Part shown: positions 1 through 7,780 of the stretch, piece by piece
Layout: the number at the start of each line of letters is the position of its first letter
Position numbering within the stretch: the stretch's first letter is position 1
Source of the DNA: Sulfuricurvum sp.
Lineage (GTDB): Bacteria > Campylobacterota > Campylobacteria > Campylobacterales > Sulfurimonadaceae
Direction of reading: 5' to 3'
DNA length: 64,000 bases
NCBI GenBank assembly: GCA_028718525.1
Contig: JAQULP010000001.1
Location: 169,778 to 233,777 of the forward strand
Notes under the pieces: model-generated
Database searches by the model: none
What the model was told of the DNA's origin: nothing
What the model saw: only the letters and a program-made list of their open reading frames with translations
Made by a program: the position numbers and the translations under genes

Positions 1-2
1 TA

Positions 3-1754
3 AAAAACTCCGAAGAGAGTCAAAAAATCTATGCCGAAGCGTTACCGATTTTGACCGATTATTCCACTTTTATCGGGCAAAATTTGGCCATTTATGATGC
101 ATTTAAAGTGATTAAGGAGAAAGAATATAACACCCTTAATACGGAGCAGCAACGTATTCTCGATCTGAATATTCTCCATTTTGAGTTGGCCGGAGCCCAT
201 CTTGACGATGCCTCGAAACAACGCCTTTCCGAAATCAATCTCCGTAAAAGTACGCTGACAAATGATTTTTCCCAGAATGTTTTGGACGCCACAAACGCTT
301 ATGAGAAAATCATCACCGATGCCGCCGATGTCGAAGGGATCCCCGAAAGCGATTTGGAAAATGCCCGTTTTGAAGAAGAGGGGGCGGTAAAATACCGTTT
401 TACCCTCCAAATGCCCTCTTATATCGCCTACATGACCTACGGACCCAACCGTACGATACGGGAGGAACTCTACCGCGCCTATACTACCCGTGCACCGCAA
501 AACGGCGCTATTATCGATGAGCTGATGGCCCTTCGTCAAGAGAGCGCAAAACTTTTGGGATTTGACAATTACGCCGAGTACTCCCTCGCTTCGAAAATGG
601 CACCCAGTACTCAAAGCGTTTTAAATTTTTTAAACGAACTCGTCGAAGCCGCATACGCACAGGGGATGCGTGAGCTAACCGAACTGCGGGCCGTTGCCCC
701 GGAAATCGAAATCCAAAGTTATGACAGCGCCTATTACAGTGAAATTCTCAAAAAAGCCCAATACGATATCGATGAGGAAGAATACCGCCCCTATTTTGAA
801 CAGCACACCGTAATGGAGGGGATGTTTACCTTTTTAGGTGAACTGTTCGGCCTCCGATTCCTCCGCCAGCCAATCGAATTATGGGACGCTAAAGCTACGG
901 CGTACGATATATACGAAGGCGACCGACTTACCGCCCGAGTCTATTTTGACCTCGAAGCCCGCAAAGCGAAACGCGGGGGTGCATGGATGCATAATTTTCA
1001 AACCCATTGTGAAGACACAGCCGGATGTGAGCACCTCTCCAGTGCTTTCGTCGTCTGCAATTTCCCGCCATCTACCGAAACTTCCCCCTCTCTTTTACGC
1101 CATGATGATGTCGTTACCCTCTTCCATGAAATGGGCCATACCCTCCACCATCTCCTCAGCCGGGTAAAAGAGCACGGAGTAAGCGGAGTCAACGGGGTTG
1201 AATGGGATGCCGTTGAGTTTCCTTCACAATTTTTAGAGAATTTTGCGTATGAGCCAAAAGTGCTCAAACTCTTCGCCAAACATCACGAAACCGGAGAAAT
1301 TTTGAGCGATGAGATGATTGCCAAATTGATTCGTGCCAAAAACTTCCAAAGTGCGATGTTTATGCTTCGACAAATCGAGTTTTCCCTATTTGATTTTGAA
1401 TTACACTCCAAACTTTATCAGGGCGAGGAGATTCAAGCCCTTTTGGACCGGGTACGTGCCAAAACCTCCCTCATTAAACCGCCGGCCTACAATAAATTCC
1501 AAAACGGCTTCAGCCATATTTTCAGCGGAGGCTACAGTGCGGGGTACTATAGCTATAAATGGGCTGAAGTACTCAGTGCCGATGCCTATTACGCCATCGT
1601 CGATGAGGGGGTATTCGGATCGGAACTCGCTCGAAAATACAAAGATATCGTACTGGCACGCGGCGGAAGCCAAAGTATGCAGGAACTTTTCGTAGAGATG
1701 ATGGGGCGCGAATGCGAAAGTAAAAATCTCCTCCGCTTAAGCGGAATCGAATAA
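3..1754 (+). CDS. prlC: M3-family oligopeptidase A, 5' end outside window
   Basis: A cytoplasmic zinc metallopeptidase of the M3A (thimet oligopeptidase/oligopeptidase A) family, which degrades short peptides released by other proteases. The zinc motif HEMGH is at bases 1125-1139, and the third-ligand region EFPSQFLENF follows about 25 residues later, as the family requires. The frame is open to the left edge of the window. A TTG at 51 is in frame, but coding sequence continues upstream of it (for example SEESQKIYAEALPILTDY), so the true start lies before base 1 and roughly 80-100 residues are probably missing. The stop codon abuts the ATG of the next gene, so the two are probably co-transcribed. 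No missing motif was seen in the visible part. Confidence 0.93.
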   Translation, partial: KNSEESQKIYAEALPILTDYSTFIGQNLAIYDAFKVIKEKEYNTLNTEQQRILDLNILHFELAGAHLDDASKQRLSEINLRKSTLTNDFSQNVLDATNAYEKIITDAADVEGIPESDLENARFEEEGAVKYRFTLQMPSYIAYMTYGPNRTIREELYRAYTTRAPQNGAIIDELMALRQESAKLLGFDNYAEYSLASKMAPSTQSVLNFLNELVEAAYAQGMRELTELRAVAPEIEIQSYDSAYYSEILKKAQYDIDEEEYRPYFEQHTVMEGMFTFLGELFGLRFLRQPIELWDAKATAYDIYEGDRLTARVYFDLEARKAKRGGAWMHNFQTHCEDTAGCEHLSSAFVVCNFPPSTETSPSLLRHDDVVTLFHEMGHTLHHLLSRVKEHGVSGVNGVEWDAVEFPSQFLENFAYEPKVLKLFAKHHETGEILSDEMIAKLIRAKNFQSAMFMLRQIEFSLFDFELHSKLYQGEEIQALLDRVRAKTSLIKPPAYNKFQNGFSHIFSGGYSAGYYSYKWAEVLSADAYYAIVDEGVFGSELARKYKDIVLARGGSQSMQELFVEMMGRECESKNLLRLSGIE

Positions 1755-2762
1755 ATGCGCATCCTGTGGCTGTTGGCATTGATTATGTCACTTTTAGGAG
1801 GAGTAGAAGTGAAGATAGCAACCTATAACGTCGAAAATCTTTTCGATATGAATAATGACGGAACCGAATATGAAGAGTATATTCCCAATGGAGACTGGGG
1901 CTGGAACGAAGCGATGTACCGGACGAAACTCCGCAATACCGCTAGTGTCATACGGGGAATCGGCGCCGATATCATCGGTTTGCAGGAGATTGAATCGGAG
2001 ACCGCCCTTAAAGACCTCAAAGCCGAACTCAACCGACAAGGACTTTATTACCGCTACTACGTTTTCGCCCGCGGTAAAAACTCCAGTGTCAATACGGCAC
2101 TCTTAAGCCGCTACCCTATTGAAAGCGGCCTCAGACACCCCGTCAGCCACAGCCGTAAATACCGTGATATTTTGGAAGCTAAAATCAATATTGACGGAAA
2201 ATTTCTACGCGTTTTCGTCAATCACTGGAAATCCAAAAGCGGTCCTGAAAGTGAACGGATATTATCGGCCAAACGGCTTCAATACCGTTTGAACGAACTC
2301 GCACCGAATGAACCGTTTATCCTGATCGGCGACTTCAACTCCCACTTCGAGGAGTACAAAACCTTTATCAAAAGCCGAAAATTGAATGATACCGATGGAG
2401 TGACCGGTATTAACACTGTTCTAAAAACCATTGATGAGGGGGGAAATCCCGTAACCTACCTTGCCTTGAAAAAGAATGACGGTCATCTCTACAATCTTTG
2501 GTATGAGCTTGATTCGCAGAAGCGTTGGAGCCATCAATATAAGGGACAAGGCGAAGGGCTCGATAATATTATTATTTCACCTGCATTAGCCGATGGAATC
2601 GGGATTGAATACGTTCAGGGAAGCTTCAATCGCTATGATCCCGATTATCTCTTTTACAAAGGGAAAATTTACCGCTGGCAACAAAGTCGGAAATATCCTA
2701 AACATCATCTAGGGGAAGGGTATTCCGATCATCTTCCGATATATGCCGATTTTAGACTCTGA
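1755..2762 (+). CDS. secreted endonuclease/exonuclease/phosphatase-family protein
   Basis: 335 aa with an N-terminal hydrophobic signal (MRILWLLALIMSLLGG), so probably exported. The rest is the EEP fold (DNase I/synaptojanin-like phosphodiesterases): ATYNVENLFD near residue 22, the metal-binding Glu in GLQEIES near 77, the IGDFNSH motif near 190 and a C-terminal SDHLPIYADF. These are the expected catalytic Asn, Glu, Asp/Asn and Asp/His residues. The true substrate (nucleic acid, phosphoester lipid or other) cannot be told from sequence. The ATG starts on the base after the upstream stop codon, so it shares the prlC transcript. Confidence 0.88.
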   Translation: MRILWLLALIMSLLGGVEVKIATYNVENLFDMNNDGTEYEEYIPNGDWGWNEAMYRTKLRNTASVIRGIGADIIGLQEIESETALKDLKAELNRQGLYYRYYVFARGKNSSVNTALLSRYPIESGLRHPVSHSRKYRDILEAKINIDGKFLRVFVNHWKSKSGPESERILSAKRLQYRLNELAPNEPFILIGDFNSHFEEYKTFIKSRKLNDTDGVTGINTVLKTIDEGGNPVTYLALKKNDGHLYNLWYELDSQKRWSHQYKGQGEGLDNIIISPALADGIGIEYVQGSFNRYDPDYLFYKGKIYRWQQSRKYPKHHLGEGYSDHLPIYADFRL

Positions 2763-2773
2763 CTAAATTCGGC

Positions 2774-2779
2774 TATAAT
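2774..2779 (+). promoter_or_regulatory. -10 hexamer 6 nt before the CHAD gene ATG (leaderless candidate)
   Basis: TATAAT lies at 2774-2779 and exactly six bases (TATTCC) separate it from the ATG at 2786. No Shine-Dalgarno-like sequence lies between. Normal spacing from -10 to the transcription start would place the first RNA base at or next to the A of the ATG. Four genes in this window share the arrangement. Confidence 0.5.
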
Positions 2780-2785
2780 TATTCC

Positions 2786-3529
2786 ATGCATCTAAACACC
2801 CTGACAAAATATCTCACCTATCAGCTCTATCATGCGATTCAGATCGTCGGAACGATGGGTGAAGCGACTACCCCCGAAAATGTACACGATTTTCGCGTCG
2901 CACTCCGCCGGGTCCGCTCTCTGGTCAAACTTTATCTCAAAAAAACCCTCCCTTTTCCCGATAAACTAAAAAAAATGCTTAGACAAAGCAATTCACTGCG
3001 CGAACTCGATGTATTGATCGAATCAATCAGTGTTTCCAAAGCTCCCCTCACCCACCGCTATGTCTCTACTCTGCGCGATGAGTTAATGGAAACATTGATA
3101 ACTCCGGGGCTCAAAACAAAATCCCTAACGTTAATGCACCGTTATTACGACGCTCTTTGCGATGCCGATCCGAACATTTCCAAAAAAGAGATGGTTCGTA
3201 CGGTTATGGAACTCTATACCCATTCCATGGCACTCTATCACGGGCTCAATGAATTTTCCACGCAAAATGAACGCCATTCTCTTCGTATACAATTTAAAAA
3301 CATACGCTATGGATTAGAATTTCTCCATGCAAGCGGACTGCTGGATCACCATGAGCTTCTCACCCAATGCAAAATGATTCAGACGGATTTGGGTGATATT
3401 CAGGATTTGTACAATCAAATTAGCTGGCTTGAGAAACTCGAAACAGAACTTCCAGCTTCAGAGTGTGCGCCGCTTCTGAGCAAGCGCAGAGAGAAATTAG
3501 CCCTTAGAGTTGCCACTGGATCGGCTTGA
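2786..3529 (+). CDS. CHAD domain protein
   Basis: 247 aa, almost entirely a CHAD domain (conserved histidine alpha-helical domain), a helical bundle rich in Arg, Lys and His that binds polyphosphate. The diagnostic motif VHDFRVALRRVRSLVKLY is near residue 32, and a second half begins near HSLRIQFKNIRYGLEFL. No CYTH/triphosphatase domain is attached, so it is a stand-alone CHAD protein. The last 26 bases overlap the convergent ung gene. There is no ribosome binding site, but a -10 hexamer stands right before the ATG. Confidence 0.85.
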   Translation: MHLNTLTKYLTYQLYHAIQIVGTMGEATTPENVHDFRVALRRVRSLVKLYLKKTLPFPDKLKKMLRQSNSLRELDVLIESISVSKAPLTHRYVSTLRDELMETLITPGLKTKSLTLMHRYYDALCDADPNISKKEMVRTVMELYTHSMALYHGLNEFSTQNERHSLRIQFKNIRYGLEFLHASGLLDHHELLTQCKMIQTDLGDIQDLYNQISWLEKLETELPASECAPLLSKRREKLALRVATGSA

Positions 3530-4163
3530 TTCCCCAATGACTCAAATAGTCGTTGGTACGGCTAAAAGGTTTTGAACCGAAGAACCCTCTATACGATGAG
3601 AGAGGAGAAGGGTGAGGCGCTTTTAAAATTAGATGTTTATTCCCGTCAATCAATGCCGCCTTTTTTCCTGCTGGCGCACCCCATAGAATAAAAACAATAT
3701 GTTCACGCTCATCACTGAGCGTTCGGATAACCTGATCGGTAAAACGTTCCCAACCCCTCTCTTTATGTGAAAACGGTTCGCCTGCGCGGACGGTAAGGAG
3801 GGTATTGAGGAGCAACACCCCCTCTTTAGCCCAATGACTTAAATCACCGCTTTTAGGATAGGGACATCCGATATCGCTTACCAGTTCTTTAAATATATTC
3901 TGAAGCGATGGGGGGAGCGGAATGCCGTTCTGAACGGAAAAAGAGAGCCCGTGCGCCTGAGATGGACCGTGATAGGGGTCTTGTCCCAAAATAACCGCTT
4001 TGACTGCATTAAAAGGGGTCGAGTTAAACGCATTAAAAATATGGTTCCCCTGAGGAAAAACGGTATAGTTTTTTTTCTCTTCAACTAAAAAAGCTTTGAG
4101 TTCTTCCATGTAGGGATGGGTAAATTCGCTTTTGAGAGCCTCTTTCCAGCTCTCATGGATCAT
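3504..4163 (-). CDS. ung: uracil-DNA glycosylase, family 1
   Basis: Removes uracil from DNA as the first step of base excision repair. The catalytic water-activating motif GQDPYHG and the C-terminal HPSPLSSYRGFFGSKPFS loop are both intact, and the length (219 aa) is normal for family 1. I chose the ATG at 4163 (MIHESWKEAL) because the family usually begins a few residues before the ESW motif and GGTGGG precedes it; a GTG at 4178 would add five residues. It lies 19 bases after hspR and is probably the third gene of the cbpA-hspR operon. Its 3' end overlaps the convergent CHAD gene. Confidence 0.95.
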   Translation of the reverse strand: MIHESWKEALKSEFTHPYMEELKAFLVEEKKNYTVFPQGNHIFNAFNSTPFNAVKAVILGQDPYHGPSQAHGLSFSVQNGIPLPPSLQNIFKELVSDIGCPYPKSGDLSHWAKEGVLLLNTLLTVRAGEPFSHKERGWERFTDQVIRTLSDEREHIVFILWGAPAGKKAALIDGNKHLILKAPHPSPLSSYRGFFGSKPFSRTNDYLSHWGIKPIQWQL

Positions 4164-4182
4164 CGGCTGTACACCCACCGTG

Positions 4183-4569
4183 TTACTTTAGAATGTCATC
4201 TTCGAAAATGACCATTTCATAAATACTCCGCTTTGTCACCAGCGATTTTTCCGGAGGTACACCCGAACTGCTTCGCATACGGGAAACTTCCGAGCGGAGT
4301 TCGGAAAGTTCATTTTCCATCATCTCCATTTTATCTTTGAGACGCATTACAACGTCTACCCCGGCAAGATTAACACCCAGTTCCCGGGTAAGACGGAGAA
4401 TCGTTTTGATCTTTTCAATATCGCGCTGTGAATATAAACGGATACGTCCGTCAGAGCGGGAAGGAGCTATCAAATTTTCACGTTCATACTGACGAAGGGT
4501 TTGGGGATGAATATCCAGTATCTTCGCAACAATGCTTATCATATAAACCGGTTCGTCATAATGGTGCAT
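4183..4569 (-). CDS. hspR: MerR-family heat-shock repressor HspR
   Basis: 128 aa. The N-terminal MerR winged helix-turn-helix (YMISIVAKILDIHPQTLRQY, then RSDGRIRLYSQRDIEKI) is typical of HspR, followed by a coiled-coil stretch (DKMEMMENELSELRSEVSRM). HspR represses chaperone genes by binding HAIR inverted repeats and in Helicobacter and Campylobacter is encoded directly after cbpA. Here it follows the cbpA gene by three bases, and a HAIR-like site lies upstream of cbpA, so the operon is probably autoregulated. Confidence 0.92.
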   Translation of the reverse strand: MHHYDEPVYMISIVAKILDIHPQTLRQYERENLIAPSRSDGRIRLYSQRDIEKIKTILRLTRELGVNLAGVDVVMRLKDKMEMMENELSELRSEVSRMRSSSGVPPEKSLVTKRSIYEMVIFEDDILK

Positions 4570-4572
4570 GTT

Positions 4573-5460
4573 CTACTCTCCTTGGGGAAGTGTTTTTTTC
4601 ATCATTTCGACCAGTTCAGGGTCGATTTTATCAACGGCCGGCAATACAATGTTGGCTTTGAGATACAAATCGCCCCGTACGTTGGTTTGACGGTTCAAAA
4701 CTCCCATCTCTTTGAGCCGAAAACGCTGAGCATTTTTCGTATTTTCGGGAACTTTTAGCGTTACCTCTTTCTCCAATGTCTGAACACTCACTTTACCGCC
4801 GAAGAGGGCGGCATAGAGGGGAACATTGAAGGTTTTAATCAGATTGTCCCCTTCACGCTCATACTCGGGATTAGGGGCGATATCGATTCGCAAATACAAA
4901 TCACCCACTTGATTTCCGGCACGTTTGCCTTTGCCGCGGACGCGCAGTTTCTCGCCGCTTTTTATGCCGGCAGGGATTTTGATATCAAAGCTTTCGCCAG
5001 AGAGGCTGATACTGTGTTTTCCGCCGAGAACCGCTACCACAAACGGTACCGTAACATTGGCATCGATATCAAGGTTCATCCCTCCACCACCGAAGCCGCC
5101 GCCAAAACCGCCGCCGCCGCCAAAACCGCCAAATCCGCCGCCTCCGAAACCGCCGCCGCCCTGACCGAAAATGTTACGGAGAATATCGTCCAAATCGACA
5201 TTCCCACCCTGTCCTCGGGCAAAATCATGAAAATTCTGCCCGCCGAACATCGAGTCTCCGAATTGATCATATTTAGCCCGTTTCTCTTTATCGCTCAATA
5301 CCTCATAGGCTGCATTGATCTCTTTGAATTTTTCTTCCGCTTTTGGATCTTTATTCACATCCGGATGGTACTGCCGTGCCAATTTCCGATACGCTTTTTT
5401 AATTTCGGCTTCGCTTGCTCCCGGTGCAACTTCGAGAGTCGTATATAAACTTTTTGACAT
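4573..5460 (-). CDS. cbpA: DnaJ-family co-chaperone CbpA
   Basis: 295 aa Hsp40 co-chaperone that stimulates DnaK ATPase. An N-terminal J domain carries the essential HPD at residues 32-34, and a very Gly/Phe-rich linker spans about residues 83-127. The C-terminal DnaJ substrate-binding domains (from about residue 130) follow directly. There are no CXXCXGXG zinc-finger repeats, which makes it a type II (CbpA) rather than a true DnaJ protein. It is the first gene of the cbpA-hspR-ung operon, with a promoter and HAIR-like operator about 40-75 bases upstream. Confidence 0.93.
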   Translation of the reverse strand: MSKSLYTTLEVAPGASEAEIKKAYRKLARQYHPDVNKDPKAEEKFKEINAAYEVLSDKEKRAKYDQFGDSMFGGQNFHDFARGQGGNVDLDDILRNIFGQGGGGFGGGGFGGFGGGGGFGGGFGGGGMNLDIDANVTVPFVVAVLGGKHSISLSGESFDIKIPAGIKSGEKLRVRGKGKRAGNQVGDLYLRIDIAPNPEYEREGDNLIKTFNVPLYAALFGGKVSVQTLEKEVTLKVPENTKNAQRFRLKEMGVLNRQTNVRGDLYLKANIVLPAVDKIDPELVEMMKKTLPQGE

Positions 5461-5501
5461 TCTAAAATCCTATTCAAATTATGTAGCTTTATCTATCAAA
5501 A

Positions 5502-5507
5502 ATTATA
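5502..5507 (-). promoter_or_regulatory. extended -10 promoter of cbpA-hspR-ung
   Basis: On the minus strand the sequence reads TGCTATAAT, a TATAAT hexamer with an extended -10 TGn, 42 bases before the cbpA ATG. No good -35 is present, as is common in Campylobacterota. The HAIR-like operator begins nine bases upstream of the hexamer, where a bound repressor would block RNA polymerase. Confidence 0.6.
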
Positions 5508-5515
5508 GCATATAA

Positions 5516-5536
5516 GTTGAGTCAAAATCAATCAAG
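5516..5536. promoter_or_regulatory. HAIR-like HspR operator
   Basis: The sequence GTTGAGT-N7-AATCAAG matches the known HspR-associated inverted repeat CTTGAGT-N7-ACTCAAG with one mismatch in each half and exact seven-base spacing. It sits just upstream of the cbpA -10 element, in the right place for HspR autorepression. Confidence 0.7.
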
Positions 5537-5582
5537 TTTAAAATGAAATTTCGATGTATCGGGAGGTAAAAGGGATTTCACC

Positions 5583-5601
5583 TTGCGTCACTTAGACGCA
5601 A
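5583..5601. repeat. perfect 7-bp inverted repeat
   Basis: TTGCGTC (5583-5589) and GACGCAA (5595-5601) are exact reverse complements around ACTTA. It lies between the divergent cbpA promoter and the czc-scar promoter and could be an operator or an RNA hairpin. No U-run follows on either strand, so a terminator is unlikely. Confidence 0.5.
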
Positions 5602-5647
5602 TAGTATTTATACAAATGCAAACCATTATGTTTTATTAAATACTATT
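5600..5647. repeat. perfect 11-bp inverted repeat with 26-bp loop
   Basis: AATAGTATTTA (5600-5610) and TAAATACTATT (5637-5647) are exact reverse complements. The left arm begins inside the end of the neighbouring 7-bp inverted repeat. The function is unknown; two dyad operators or a remnant of a deleted element are both possible. Confidence 0.5.
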
Positions 5648-5665
5648 TACAAGCCGTAAATTGTG

Positions 5666-5698
5666 CTTCACACTAACTTCACACACAATCCTTATAAT
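5666..5698 (+). promoter_or_regulatory. promoter with tandem CTTCACAC boxes upstream of the czc scar
   Basis: CTTCACAC occurs twice (5666-5673 and 5677-5684) with an 11-bp period, followed after eight bases by a TATAAT hexamer (5693-5698). Direct repeats spaced 11 bp close to a -10 are the layout used by OmpR/PhoB-family response regulators in place of a -35 box. The promoter would have driven the metal-efflux operon whose remnant follows. Confidence 0.5.
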
Positions 5699-5732
5699 AC
5701 CCGCTTTCTTATCTTACCTCGAAGGAGCGTAT

Positions 5733-5875
5733 TTGCCTATATCCCGATACGGTATGCTGTTACTGCTTATAATCCCTCCCCTCTTTGGAGAGACGTTGAG
5801 TTTTAACACGGCCGCTGAACAATTTTTACAACACAATTATGATCTTCAAATTGCCAAAAGGGAAACCGGTAATCC
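5733..5875 (+). pseudogene. 5' remnant of a CzcC/TolC-type outer-membrane efflux gene
   Basis: A TTG (5733) with a good AAGGAG Shine-Dalgarno starts a signal peptide (MLLLLIIPPLFGETLSF) followed by AAEQFLQHNYDLQIAKRE, the usual first helix of outer-membrane efflux proteins. Homology then stops, and the frame runs into a stop at 5901-5903 after about 56 codons, whereas the family has about 400 residues. The next bases belong to the 3' end of a different gene. I take this as the truncated first gene of a czcCBA operon. The junction is placed at about 5870-5882 by where each homology fades. Confidence 0.65.
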
Positions 5876-6079
5876 GCTTCGGATAAATTCAGGGCAATTT
5901 TAATGACCGGACTTACCGCTTCCATCGGGCTCTTGCCGGCAACCCTGGCTACCGGAGTAGGTTCGCAGGTTCAAAAACCGCTGGCGATTGTCGTAGTCGG
6001 GGGGATGCTGATCGGAACGTTTATTTTATTGATGCTCATGCCGGCACTTTTACACTATGTAAAACGCAAACACTATTAA
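5876..6079 (+). pseudogene. 3' remnant of a CzcA/CusA-type RND metal pump gene
   Basis: In another frame than the preceding czcC-like piece, the sequence encodes DKFRAILMTGLTASIGLLPA and then an ATGVGSQVQKPLAIVVVGG stretch and a final hydrophobic segment ending MPALLHYVKRKHY. This is the recognisable C-terminus of heavy-metal RND transporters (RPILMTxLvAxxGxxPxAxATG...). About 1000 residues of the pump are missing. An ATG at 5903 could start a 58-aa peptide, but no Shine-Dalgarno suggests it is used. The stop is TAA at 6077-6079. Confidence 0.7.
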
Positions 6080-6092
6080 GCGGGGAAAAAGT

Positions 6093-6111
6093 CCCCCTCC
6101 TACCGAGGGGG
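6093..6111. repeat. GC-rich 7-bp inverted repeat downstream of purH
   Basis: CCCCCTC and GAGGGGG are exact arms around CTACC. It lies between the czcA remnant and the end of purH and is the strongest hairpin in that gap. No T-run follows on either strand, so it is at best a weak or Rho-assisted end of transcription. Confidence 0.4.
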
Positions 6112-6122
6112 GAGAGAAGGAG

Positions 6123-6140
6123 ATCGGCTCGTGTGCCGAT
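6123..6140 (-). terminator. possible purH 3' hairpin
   Basis: ATCGGC and GCCGAT form a perfect six-base-pair stem with a six-base loop, starting 11 bases after the purH stop codon. No U-tract follows, so it may protect the 3' end rather than terminate. Confidence 0.3.
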
Positions 6141-6150
6141 ACAGAGGATC

Positions 6151-7686
6151 CTAGTGTAAAAAGTGGCGGATTCCGGTGAAATAAAGCGATATTCCGTGCT
6201 CGTCCGCTGCCGCGATGACTTCCTCATCGCGTACCGAACCGCCCGGCTGGATAACGGTTTTAACCCCTGCTCCCGCTGCCGCGTCGATCGAATCGCGAAA
6301 CGGGAAGAACGCTTCGGAAGCCAGCGCTGAACCGCTCACATCCAAGCCCATTTCTTCGGCTTTTTTGAGGGCGCAGCGGGCTGCATCGACACGAGACGTC
6401 ATCCCCATACCGACCGCTACCATGGCAGAATCTTTAACATAAACAACGCAGTTTGATTTGGTGAGTGACGCCACTTTGTAAGCGATCTCAGCATCTTTCA
6501 GCTCTTGGGCCGAAGCGGTGTGCTTGGTAACCAATTTTGCATTTTTGACTTCATCTTCACCGACACGGTCCGCATCCTGGAAAACGAATCCGCCGTCGAT
6601 ATGTTTGAAATCGATAGCATCGTTACTGAGGGTAATGCGCTCAGCTCCGTATTCGAAGAGTTTGAGACGTTTTTTCGATTCGAATACCGCCAATGCCTCT
6701 TCGTCGATTTGCCCCGCAATAATCACTTCGAGAAACATTTCGTTCATTTTTTCCGCCAACGCTTTCGTCACGACGCCGTTGACCGCTACGACACCGCCGA
6801 ATGCCGAAATCGGATCGCATTTAAGCGCTTCGGTATACGCATCGAGAAGATTGTCACGGATCGCAAAGCCGCACGGATTGCCGTGTTTGACGATACAAAT
6901 CGCATTTTCATCCCCGAACGCCGCCGCAATTTTGACCGCACCGCTGATGTCAGTCAGGTTATTGAAACTTGCTTCCCCTTTGAGGGTTTTGAAGTTTTGG
7001 CTGAAGAAAGTATCAAATTCGTACAATCCCCCTTTTTGATGCGGGTTTTCGCCGTAACGGGTATCCATCACTTTGTTTCCGACGATGAACTGTTTGTTCC
7101 CCATGCCGTTGTTAAAACGTTTGTTCATATAGTTGGCGATCATAGAGTCGTACGCTGCCGTGTGCTCGTATGCTTTGATCATCAAATCGCGGCGGAATTC
7201 CACCGTATTTTCGTTGTTTTGGATCGCATTCAATACCAATGAATAGTCTGACGGATCGGTCAGGATGATGACGCTGTCGAAGTTTTTCGCCGCAGAGCGT
7301 ACCATTGCCGGTCCCCCGATATCGATATTTTCGATAATCTCTTCGAAATCGTCGGTTTTTTCGATCGTCGCTTTGAACGGATAGAGGTTAACACACACCA
7401 AATCGATCGCTTCGACACCGAGTTCCACCGCTTGATCGAGGTGGGATTGTTTGTCGCGTCGATGCAAGATTCCGCCGTGGATATACGGGTTAAGGGTTTT
7501 AACACGCCCTTCGAAACACTCAGGGAATTTGGTCACCTCATCGATTTCGATCGCACTTACACCCGCATCACGCAACATTTTGTACGTTCCGCCCGTAGAG
7601 ATGATTTGATAGTCCAAACCGATAAGAGATTTGGCAAATTCAACGATGTTGCTTTTATCGCTGACGCTGAGCAGTGCACGCTTCAT
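6151..7686 (-). CDS. purH: bifunctional AICAR transformylase/IMP cyclohydrolase
   Basis: Catalyses the last two steps of de novo purine synthesis: formylation of AICAR and ring closure to IMP. The N-terminal MGS-like cyclohydrolase domain ([31 protein letters not shown]) covers about 190 residues and is followed by the AICARFT domain ([41 protein letters not shown]). The length, 511 aa, is normal. I placed the start at the ATG at 7686, which has AAGGAA in front; eight further in-frame codons upstream are probably not translated. It is a single-gene unit here. Confidence 0.97.
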   Translation of the reverse strand: MKRALLSVSDKSNIVEFAKSLIGLDYQIISTGGTYKMLRDAGVSAIEIDEVTKFPECFEGRVKTLNPYIHGGILHRRDKQSHLDQAVELGVEAIDLVCVNLYPFKATIEKTDDFEEIIENIDIGGPAMVRSAAKNFDSVIILTDPSDYSLVLNAIQNNENTVEFRRDLMIKAYEHTAAYDSMIANYMNKRFNNGMGNKQFIVGNKVMDTRYGENPHQKGGLYEFDTFFSQNFKTLKGEASFNNLTDISGAVKIAAAFGDENAICIVKHGNPCGFAIRDNLLDAYTEALKCDPISAFGGVVAVNGVVTKALAEKMNEMFLEVIIAGQIDEEALAVFESKKRLKLFEYGAERITLSNDAIDFKHIDGGFVFQDADRVGEDEVKNAKLVTKHTASAQELKDAEIAYKVASLTKSNCVVYVKDSAMVAVGMGMTSRVDAARCALKKAEEMGLDVSGSALASEAFFPFRDSIDAAAGAGVKTVIQPGGSVRDEEVIAAADEHGISLYFTGIRHFLH

Positions 7687-7768
7687 GCAGTTCCTTTGAT
7701 TGGGATTCAACCCGTAATTTAATGGCAGAATTGTAACAAATGGTGGTTTAGGGGAAGGTAAATTGAGG

Positions 7769-7774
7769 TAAAAT
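7769..7774 (+). promoter_or_regulatory. -10 hexamer 6 nt before the deoxyinosine glycosylase ATG (leaderless candidate)
   Basis: TAAAAT (7769-7774), then TATTCC, then the ATG at 7781. The six-base spacer and the start ATGCA are the same as at the CHAD gene. The nearest purine run (GAGG) is 13 or more bases from the ATG, too far for a normal Shine-Dalgarno. Confidence 0.45.
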
Positions 7775-7780
7775 TATTCC

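Noticed and set aside
4164..4178. GTG start adding five residues to uracil-DNA glycosylase
   Set aside because: The ATG at 4163 fits the family N-terminus better and has a purine-rich stretch in front.
5085..5165. GCC/CCG-rich tandem repeat
   Set aside because: It encodes the Gly/Phe-rich linker of CbpA and is not a repeat element or CRISPR.
6505..7242. 245-codon plus-strand open frame antisense to purH
   Set aside because: purH is complete and certain on the other strand; the antisense product has no recognisable domain and its frame is open because of the codon bias of purH.
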